From contig JAKAOQ010000016.1 of assembly GCA_021812105.1 (NCBI GenBank), positions 1-12,969 of the forward strand: a stretch of 12,969 bases of DNA, read 5' to 3'. Origin of the DNA: Microcaldota archaeon (GTDB lineage Archaea > Micrarchaeota > Micrarchaeia > Micrarchaeales > Micrarchaeaceae). Every line of letters starts with the position of its first letter. Position 1 is the stretch's first letter. This document shows, in pieces, positions 8,387 through 12,969 of this stretch. The notes under the pieces are model-generated. The model saw only the letters and a program-made list of their open reading frames with translations, was not told the origin of the DNA and searched no databases. The position numbers were made by a program, and so were the translations under genes.

Positions 8387-8815
8387 ATGGCAGACCTATC
8401 AAGAGATATACGTTTAGCTGTAGACAGCGGCGAGGTAGCGATAGGAGCGGAGAGCGTTATGCACTCTATAAAAAACGGCACTTCAAAGCTCGTGATAGTA
8501 GCATCCGCCGGGAAGAAGGAGCTGTCAGAAGACATAGTCCACATGGCAAAACTGTCCGACATAAAGGTCGAGGTATTCGATGGCAATTCGATGGACCTCG
8601 GAACTGTATGCGGCAAGCCCTTCTCCGTTTCGGCGCTCTCGATACTGTCCGCTGGCAACTCGAACATACTCAAGGCCGACTACTCCAAGGCCGAGGCAGA
8701 AAAAGAGGAGAAAGAAAAGGAGGAAGAGGACGAGAGCGCGGCTAGTACAGAGGATAATGCGGCGATAGATGCAGAACAGGAGTCCACGCCGACTCCGACC
8801 GATGAAGAATCGTGA
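8387..8815 (+). CDS. rpl30e: Large-subunit ribosomal protein eL30 with acidic C-terminal tail
   Basis: A 142-residue protein whose first 98 residues are eL30 of the L7Ae/L30e fold, which binds kinked RNA in the large subunit. Recognisable family blocks are the opening LAVDSGEVAIG, then KLVIVAS, and FDGNSMDLGTVCGKPFSVSALSILSAGNSNIL at about 65-96, matching the family pattern YSGNNxELGTACGKxxRVxxLxIxDPGDSDIL. Residues 99-142 form an extra Glu/Lys then Ser/Thr/Pro-rich acidic tail, absent from ordinary archaeal eL30 of about 100 residues. The usual Asn/Cys/Pro block after KLVI is replaced by ASAGKK. ATG 8387 is chosen over the in-frame GTG 8378, since that GTG is the likely ribosome-binding element. 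In archaea eL30 normally heads the str operon after rpoA; here it follows the signal peptidase and begins its own transcript. Confidence 0.93.
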   Translation: MADLSRDIRLAVDSGEVAIGAESVMHSIKNGTSKLVIVASAGKKELSEDIVHMAKLSDIKVEVFDGNSMDLGTVCGKPFSVSALSILSAGNSNILKADYSKAEAEKEEKEKEEEDESAASTEDNAAIDAEQESTPTPTDEES

Positions 8816-8816
8816 T
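8812..8816 (+). promoter_or_regulatory. Ribosome-binding site of uS12 overlapping the eL30 stop
   Basis: GTGAT, part of the archaeal Shine-Dalgarno consensus GGTGATC, overlaps the eL30 stop codon and ends four bases before the uS12 ATG at 8821. The GTG could be read as an in-frame start, but its match and spacing make it a binding site instead. Confidence 0.55.
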
Positions 8817-8820
8817 TACA

Positions 8821-9249
8821 ATGGGAAACGGAGAATTTGCAGCGAGAAAGATGCTTAAACAAAGGCGTCACCAGGTCATGCTTAAAAAGTGGCTCAAGAG
8901 AAAGAAGCTCAAGTTGAAGCAGAAGTATGACCCTGTGGGGGTAGTACCTAGGGCAAAGGCCCTGGTCATACAGAAGTACGTACTGCAGCAGAAGCAGCCC
9001 AACTCCGGGCTGATAAAGTGCGTGAGGGTACAGCTGATAAAGAACAACAAGGTTGTAGGCGCTTTTGTACCGCGCGACGGATCCATAAACTACATAGACG
9101 AGCACGACGAGGTAACCATAGAGGGTCTCGGCGGATCCCAGAGGGGGCAGATGGGCGCGATCCCAGGTGTGCGTTTCAAGGTAGTAGAAGTAAACGGCAC
9201 CAGCCTCGAAGAGATAAGGACCGGAAGGAAAGAGAAGCCAAAGAGATAG
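8821..9249 (+). CDS. rps12: Small-subunit ribosomal protein uS12
   Basis: A 142-residue uS12, the decoding-centre protein of the 30S subunit. Archaeal blocks are clear: GEFAARKM near the N-terminus, KYDPVGVVPRAKALVI (35-50), QPNS (59-62) then KCVRVQLIKN (66-75), NYIDEHDEV (90-98) and IPGVRFKVVEVNG (114-126). Length is typical. It departs from family norms at normally fixed sites: I65 in place of Arg after PNS(A)x, R85 in place of Gly in the VPGDG turn, and A113 in place of the Asp before IPGVR, the residue that is methylthiolated in bacteria. Start ATG 8821 gives the family N-terminus. The gene is five bases after eL30 and seven before uS7, so co-translation is likely. NusA, which often lies between eL30 and uS12 in archaea, is missing. 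Confidence 0.97.
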   Translation: MGNGEFAARKMLKQRRHQVMLKKWLKRKKLKLKQKYDPVGVVPRAKALVIQKYVLQQKQPNSGLIKCVRVQLIKNNKVVGAFVPRDGSINYIDEHDEVTIEGLGGSQRGQMGAIPGVRFKVVEVNGTSLEEIRTGRKEKPKR

Positions 9250-9256
9250 TGAATAA

Positions 9257-10036
9257 ATGGCAGAAGCCGATATTAACGATGCAGATGTCAAGCCGGCGCA
9301 GCCGAAAGAGCAGGCGCCAGACATCACAAAGAAGGCCGAGGATGTGAAGCCTAGCGAACAGCAGGCCGTTCCAGAGCCGAAAAAGAGGAGGGCCGCTCCG
9401 AAGCAGAGGGAGGAGAGCAGGGAGCTCGGACTCGGTGTCGTAAAGCTCTTTGGCAAGTACGATTACGATGTTATGGTCTCGGACCCGAGCCTCAAGAACT
9501 ACATCAACCTCAGGCCCGTAGAATATCCGAACAGTTTCAGGCGTGGCAGCAACCGCGATTTTTCTAAGAGCGGAATCAACGTAGTGGAGAGGCTTGAGAA
9601 CTACCTCATGAGGGGAGGAACCGGAAAAAAGATAGGCAGCCACGTAATCAGAACAAAGGGCCGCCTTCAGGGTAAAAAGCTAAAGGTTATGCACATAATA
9701 GAAGCGGCGTTCGAGAAGGTCGCGGATAAGACCAAGGAGAATCCGCTGCAGATTCTGATCCGCGCCATAGAGAACAGCGCCCCTATAGAAGATACAACGC
9801 GCGTGAGGTATGGAGGAGTTGTGGCGAACGTTACCGTGGACATAAGCGCGAGCAAGAGGCTCGACATAGCGCTTAGGAACATAGCTTTCGCCACTGTTAT
9901 CGGAGCGTTCGACAAGAAGAAGAGCATAGTTGACGCGCTCGCCGACGAACTGGTGATGACGGCTAACAACGACATAAACAGCTACGCTATAAAGAGGAAG
10001 AACGAGATAGAGCGCATGGCGAGGAGCGCAAGGTAG
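9257..10036 (+). CDS. rps7: Small-subunit ribosomal protein uS7 with long N-terminal extension
   Basis: A 259-residue uS7, a 16S rRNA assembly-initiating protein of the 30S head. The conserved domain begins near residue 55 with LGVVKLFGKYDYDVMVSDPSLKNYINLRPV and includes NVVERLENYLMR, the assembly helix block KVMHIIEAAFEKV, ENPLQILIRAIENSAPIEDTTRVRYGG and the C-terminal ANNDINSYAIKRKNEIERMARSAR. Archaeal uS7 is usually about 190-215 residues; the excess is an N-terminal stretch of about 55 residues rich in Ala, Glu, Lys, Gln and Pro, probably disordered. A short Gly/Lys-rich insertion lies near GSHVIRTKGRLQGKK. GTGA at 9249-9252, overlapping the uS12 stop, is the ribosome-binding site four bases before the ATG. 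Its stop is followed after 11 bases by EF-2. Confidence 0.97.
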   Translation: MAEADINDADVKPAQPKEQAPDITKKAEDVKPSEQQAVPEPKKRRAAPKQREESRELGLGVVKLFGKYDYDVMVSDPSLKNYINLRPVEYPNSFRRGSNRDFSKSGINVVERLENYLMRGGTGKKIGSHVIRTKGRLQGKKLKVMHIIEAAFEKVADKTKENPLQILIRAIENSAPIEDTTRVRYGGVVANVTVDISASKRLDIALRNIAFATVIGAFDKKKSIVDALADELVMTANNDINSYAIKRKNEIERMARSAR

Positions 10037-10041
10037 TGGTG
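10036..10041 (+). promoter_or_regulatory. Ribosome-binding site of EF-2 overlapping the uS7 stop
   Basis: GTGGTG begins at the last base of the uS7 stop. Its second GTG lies nine bases before ATG 10048, the spacing seen across this window. Reading the first GTG as a start would add four residues (MVLI) with no family support, so ATG 10048 is preferred. Confidence 0.5.
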
Positions 10042-10047
10042 CTAATT

Positions 10048-12243
10048 ATGGTCAGAAAGGAATTCATGGTAGAGGAAATCTCCAAACTGATGAAGAACTA
10101 CGACAGCATAAGAAACATAGCCATAATAGCGCACGTGCACCACGGCAAGACTACGCTGACAGACTCGCTTCTAGCGAGGGCCGGCCTGATATCCAAGACC
10201 GTAGCGGGCGACGCGCTTTATACAAATTATGAAGCCATAGAAAAGGACAGGAAGATGACGATAAAATCGGCCGACATATCGCTGGGATTCGATTACAAGG
10301 ACAAGAGCTACATAATAAACCTGATCGATACTCCGGGGCACGTAGACTTCGGAGGGCACGTAACAAGGTCGATGAGGGCGGTGGACGGAGCGGTTCTCGT
10401 TGTAGACCCCGTAGAAATGATAATGCCGCAGACCGAAACTGTGCTCAAGCAGGCGCTTAAGGAGAAGGTAAAACCCATTCTTTTCGTCAACAAGGTAGAC
10501 AGGTTGATAAACGAGCTTAGGCTCACGCCAGAGCAGACGTACCAGAGGCTTCTTGATCTTGTAGGCAAGGTGAACTACCTTATAGAGCAGTTCGCCCCGC
10601 CAGAATTCGCCGAGAAGTGGAAGGTCAGCGTAGAGGGCAACAGCGTGGCGTTCGGTTCTGCGTACGACAAGTGGGCCGTATCAAAAACGATAATGGAGAA
10701 GTACCACATAACGTTCAAGGATGTCTTCAACTACTTCACGAGCGGCAGGGAGAACGAACTGCAGAACGTAGCTCCCGTAGACGAAGCGACCCTTTCGATG
10801 GTGGTGGACAACCTGCCGAATCCGAAGGTGGCGCAGCCGTACAGGATACCCCAGATATGGCACGGTGACGTCCAGAGCGAGGACGGCAAGGCGATGGTTG
10901 CTGTAGATTTCAACGCCAAGACAAACATAGTGGTGTTCGGCATAACATACGACCAGCACAGCGGAGAGGTTGCTATAGGTAGGGTTTTCTCCGGATCTGC
11001 GAAGAAAGGGGTCGAGCTGCACGTGTCCGGAAAGAACCAAATGCAGAAGATACAGCAGGTCGGGGTATATATGGGGCCGGACAGGGTGCCCGTGGATGAA
11101 GTGCCTGCAGGAAACATAGCCACTATAGTTGGCCTAAGGGATCTTACCATAGGAGACACACTAAGCGAGAACATAATAGAACCGTTCGATCCGATAAAGC
11201 ACTACTCAAAGCCGGTGGTGACGAAGGCTATAGAGGCCAAGGATTCCAGGGACACGATGAAGCTTATAGAGGCGCTAAGGGAACTATCCAAGGAGGACCC
11301 GACGATACAGGCCGAGATAAACCAGGAGACCGGGGAGCATCTCGTCAGCGGAATGGGCGAGCTGCACCTCGAGATAATAGAGACCAAGATAAAGGACGAT
11401 TTCGGAATACAGATAATATCAGGAGAGCCTATAGTGCTATACAACGAAACCATAGAATCGAAAGCCGGTCCGGTAGAAAGCAAGACACCGAACAGGCATA
11501 CAAAGTTTTATCTTACCGTGGAGCCGCTTCCGGCAGCGCTGCAGAAAGCGATTGACGATGGAACGCTGAACGAAGGCAAGCCAAAGGGGCAGGCCGCGGT
11601 AGAGACGATGGTCAAATGCGGCCTGGACAGGAACATCGCAAAGAACGCGGTAGAGATATACAACAGGTGCATACTTACAGACGTTACCCACGGGGTGCAG
11701 TACATAAACGAGGTCATGGAGAACGTGATAGTGGGATTTGAAGAAGCGATAAAGGACGGGCCTCTGGCGCGCCAGAAGGTGGCCGGGGTCCTTGTTAGTA
11801 TAGTGGACGCTGTTATACACGAAGACCCAGTGCACAGGGGGCCGGCGCAGGTAATACCTTCCATAAGGAACGGAGTTTACGCTGCGCTTCTCGAGGCCGG
11901 AGTGTCGCTGCTCGAGCCCAAGATGAACTACGAGATTACTATACCTCAGGACTACATGTCTGACGTTATAAACTTCCTGCAGGGCAAGAGGGGCGTAGTG
12001 GTAGAGATAAAGCAGGACAGGGAGCAGGTAATAATAAAGGCGAAGCTGCCGGTTGCCGACACGCTAAAGAATTTTTCGAACGACCTACGGAGCCTGACGC
12101 AGGGCAGGGTTCTCTGGGCCATGGAGACGGCGGGGTACGAGAAGGTGCCAACACAGATTCAGGACTCAATAGTAAGGGAGATAAGGAAAAGGAAGGGAGT
12201 TCCAGAAGAGCCGCCGAAACCCAACGACTTCCTCGTGAGCTGA
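10048..12243 (+). CDS. fusA: Translation elongation factor 2 (aEF-2) with atypical P-loop and switch I
   Basis: A full-length 731-residue aEF-2, the GTPase that drives ribosomal translocation. Seen: G1 AHVHHGKTT (28-36), G2 RKMT (68-71), G3 DTPGH (94-98) with the catalytic His, G4 NKVD (148-151), domain II with GEVAIGRVFSG and IQQVGVYMGP, domain III with SGMGELHLEI, and domain IV with HEDPVHRGPAQ, whose H596 is the residue modified to diphthamide in archaea and eukaryotes. Against archaeal norms the P-loop Asp of AHIDHGKTT is His (H31), RGIT is RKMT (K69, M70), GGD after DTPGHVDF is GGH (H104), and VEG is VEM (M124). The frame is open throughout and the remaining domains are conventional. It is the last gene of the eL30 operon; EF-1A and uS10, usual next in archaea, are absent. 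Confidence 0.98.
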   Translation: MVRKEFMVEEISKLMKNYDSIRNIAIIAHVHHGKTTLTDSLLARAGLISKTVAGDALYTNYEAIEKDRKMTIKSADISLGFDYKDKSYIINLIDTPGHVDFGGHVTRSMRAVDGAVLVVDPVEMIMPQTETVLKQALKEKVKPILFVNKVDRLINELRLTPEQTYQRLLDLVGKVNYLIEQFAPPEFAEKWKVSVEGNSVAFGSAYDKWAVSKTIMEKYHITFKDVFNYFTSGRENELQNVAPVDEATLSMVVDNLPNPKVAQPYRIPQIWHGDVQSEDGKAMVAVDFNAKTNIVVFGITYDQHSGEVAIGRVFSGSAKKGVELHVSGKNQMQKIQQVGVYMGPDRVPVDEVPAGNIATIVGLRDLTIGDTLSENIIEPFDPIKHYSKPVVTKAIEAKDSRDTMKLIEALRELSKEDPTIQAEINQETGEHLVSGMGELHLEIIETKIKDDFGIQIISGEPIVLYNETIESKAGPVESKTPNRHTKFYLTVEPLPAALQKAIDDGTLNEGKPKGQAAVETMVKCGLDRNIAKNAVEIYNRCILTDVTHGVQYINEVMENVIVGFEEAIKDGPLARQKVAGVLVSIVDAVIHEDPVHRGPAQVIPSIRNGVYAALLEAGVSLLEPKMNYEITIPQDYMSDVINFLQGKRGVVVEIKQDREQVIIKAKLPVADTLKNFSNDLRSLTQGRVLWAMETAGYEKVPTQIQDSIVREIRKRKGVPEEPPKPNDFLVS

Positions 12244-12257
12244 TGGCCAAACGTGCA

Positions 12258-12269
12258 AAGAATATAAAT
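12258..12269 (+). promoter_or_regulatory. Putative TATA box of the L7Ae gene
   Basis: AGAATATAAAT lies just after the EF-2 stop and about 137 bases before the L7Ae ATG. Transcription starting about 25 bases past its centre would begin near 12290, making a leader of about 110 bases whose first structured element is the kink-turn at 12302. Read-through from EF-2 is also possible, since no T-tract separates the genes. Confidence 0.45.
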
Positions 12270-12301
12270 GTATGCGTATCAAACTATTAAGTACGGACGG
12301 A

Positions 12302-12330
12302 GCAAGGTGACGAACATACGTTCCGATTGC
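12302..12330 (+). promoter_or_regulatory. Kink-turn hairpin in the L7Ae leader, probable autoregulatory L7Ae-binding site
   Basis: The 29-base element has every part of a kink-turn. A C-stem GCAA (12302-12305) pairs with TTGC (12327-12330). A three-base bulge GGT follows (12306-12308). Tandem sheared pairs form from GA (12309-12310) facing GA (12325-12326). A C-C mismatch (12311/12324) sits where box C/D kink-turns have U-U. An NC-stem GAAC (12312-12315) pairs with GTTC (12320-12323), closed by the tetraloop ATAC. L7Ae binds such motifs, and binding to a kink-turn in its own leader has been reported in Sulfolobus. The position directly before the L7Ae gene supports feedback repression by free L7Ae; this is inference from structure and context. 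Confidence 0.75.
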
Positions 12331-12381
12331 GTTGCTTATGCTTTCAGTATCAGTACAATTCATACTAACCGATGAAGTGAA

Positions 12382-12398
12382 ATAACAGATGGTGTTAT
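12382..12398 (+). promoter_or_regulatory. Hairpin overlapping the L7Ae ribosome-binding site
   Basis: ATAACA (12382-12387) and TGTTAT (12393-12398) are perfect inverted repeats around GATGG. The ribosome-binding element GGTG (12391-12394) spans the loop and right arm, and the start codon follows at 12401. The stem is AT-rich and probably weak, suitable for a switch or for occupancy by a partner, but its role is unproven. Confidence 0.5.
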
Positions 12399-12400
12399 CT

Positions 12401-12868
12401 ATGGCAAAATCATACGTGAAGTTCGAGGCATCAGGAGACGTTGTAGCAAAGACGTACGAAGCTCTTCAGCTAGCTAAGCAGACGGGAAGCATAAAGAAAG
12501 GAGCCAACGAGGCTACGAAGAGTATAGAGCGCGGAATCGCAACTTTCGTTGCGATAGCCGGAGATGTCGAGCCGGAAGAGGTAGTGATACACCTCCCTAC
12601 GATATGCGAGCAGAAGAAGGTGCCGTATATCTTTGTTCCAAGCAAGGTAGAGCTCGGCAAGTCCATAGGCCTCAACGTCCAGTGCACCGCCGTGGCGGTC
12701 GAAAACAGGGGCAAGGCCTCGGCGCAGATTGACGATATAATATCAAAGGTATCCGGCAAGTCCCAGGCGGGGAAGGCGAAGGAGGAGAAGCCCGCGGAGC
12801 AGAAGGAGCAAAAGGAACAGAAGGAGCAGAAGAAACCAGCGGCTCAGGGGCCGGAGAATAAAGCGTGA
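12401..12868 (+). CDS. rpl7ae: Ribosomal protein L7Ae (eL8), kink-turn-binding protein
   Basis: A 155-residue L7Ae, a component of the 50S subunit and, in archaea, of box C/D and H/ACA ribonucleoproteins and RNase P. The RNA-binding core is intact: KKGANEATKSIERG (about 32-45), the FVAIAGDVEPEEVVIHLPTICEQKKVPYIFVPSK block, ELGKSIG, and the hydrophobic loop LNVQCTAVAV that recognises the kinked RNA. The core occupies the first 120 residues, like most archaeal L7Ae. The remainder is an added Lys/Glu/Gln/Pro/Ala-rich tail containing four EQK repeats. ATG 12401 gives the family N-terminus and has GGTG nine bases upstream; the earlier in-frame ATG 12389 overlaps the leader hairpin and is less likely. 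A kink-turn lies in its leader. The following frame begins 14 bases after its stop. Confidence 0.97.
   Translation: MAKSYVKFEASGDVVAKTYEALQLAKQTGSIKKGANEATKSIERGIATFVAIAGDVEPEEVVIHLPTICEQKKVPYIFVPSKVELGKSIGLNVQCTAVAVENRGKASAQIDDIISKVSGKSQAGKAKEEKPAEQKEQKEQKEQKKPAAQGPENKA
12797..12832 (+). repeat. Tandem 9-base repeat coding EQK units in the L7Ae tail
   Basis: Four consecutive in-frame copies of GAG/GAA CAG/CAA AAG encode EQK x4 near residues 133-144. Third-base variation between copies shows they are not a very recent slippage product. Such a tract can vary in number between strains. Confidence 0.8.
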
Positions 12869-12882
12869 AACAGGTATTTAAA

Positions 12883-12969
12883 ATGCCAGACGTCCCGGAA
12901 AAGCAGGAACCACAGGGTGCGCAAACGCAGCAGCCCGCGGCAGCGCAAAGCCCTCAGGCACAATCCCCG
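12883..12969 (+). CDS. N-terminal fragment of a Gln/Ala/Pro-rich protein, cut by the window end
   Basis: An open frame of 29 codons from ATG 12883 to the window edge begins MPDVPEKQEPQG and continues as a Gln/Pro/Ala-rich stretch. AGGTA at 12872-12876 is a plausible ribosome-binding site at the spacing used before smc. An in-frame GTG at 12865, overlapping the L7Ae stop, would add six residues and is less likely. The visible part is low complexity and identifies no family. In many archaea eS28 and eL24 follow L7Ae, so this may be the disordered extension of one of those, in line with the extensions on eL30, uS7 and L7Ae; that is only inference. Confidence 0.5.
   Translation, partial: MPDVPEKQEPQGAQTQQPAAAQSPQAQSP

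Noticed and set aside
8680..9456. A 258-codon minus-strand frame opposite eL30, uS12 and uS7.
   Set aside because: It spans three clearly identified plus-strand genes and its sequence is a low-complexity reflection of their codons.
12242..12289. A 15-codon frame from the ATG overlapping the EF-2 stop.
   Set aside because: Too short, no recognisable product, and it runs through the proposed TATA box.
12306..12326. Box C/D guide RNA: GTGACGA resembles box C and CCGA resembles box D.
   Set aside because: Only a tetraloop-closed short stem separates the boxes, leaving no room for a guide; a simple kink-turn hairpin in the leader explains it better.
1..12969. CRISPR arrays, insertion sequences, tRNA or rRNA genes.
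   Set aside because: No regularly spaced repeats, transposase motifs, tRNA cloverleaf or rRNA-like stretch was seen; spacers are all under 160 bases.

Overview
This window is archaeal chromosome. It carries archaeal-type ribosomal proteins (eL30, uS12, uS7, L7Ae), elongation factor 2, RNA polymerase subunit K/Rpo6, a geranylgeranyl-reductase-family flavoprotein (the enzyme type that saturates archaeal isoprenoid lipids), an archaeal/eukaryotic-type signal peptidase and an SMC ATPase. Coding is dense, G+C looks near 50% by eye, and codon use favours ATA for Ile and AGG/AGA for Arg. Several translation proteins depart from residues that are nearly fixed in archaea. Together with the scattered operons this suggests a divergent, small-genome lineage, possibly a DPANN archaeon such as an ARMAN/Micrarchaeota-like organism. 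That placement is inference; no database was searched.

Layout. (1) 107-1763, plus strand: geranylgeranyl reductase then rpoK. (2) 1794-2546, minus strand: a COG1407-type metallophosphoesterase, convergent with rpoK and sharing a divergent promoter region with the next gene. (3) 2642-3739: membrane-embedded site-2 metalloprotease with a CBS pair. (4) 3802-8264: smc, overlapped by one base by a signal peptidase I. (5) 8387-12243: a compact str-type operon, eL30 - uS12 - uS7 - EF-2, with gaps of 5, 7 and 11 bases. NusA, usual between eL30 and uS12 in archaea, is absent, and EF-1A and uS10 do not follow EF-2. (6) 12401-12969: L7Ae with its own leader, then the start of a Gln/Ala/Pro-rich reading frame that runs off the window.

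The most interesting points are these. The L7Ae leader contains a compact kink-turn hairpin (12302-12330), the RNA motif L7Ae binds, plus a second hairpin overlapping the ribosome-binding site; together they look like a feedback control element. EF-2 has lost the near-universal P-loop Asp (AHVHHGKTT) and the Gly of switch I (RKMT in place of RGIT), with further changes nearby. uS12 has lost its near-universal Asp before IPGVR and other decoding-loop residues. eL30, uS7 and L7Ae all carry charged low-complexity extensions. Every gene has a GGTG/GTG-like element 8-10 bases before its start, which settles most start-codon choices.
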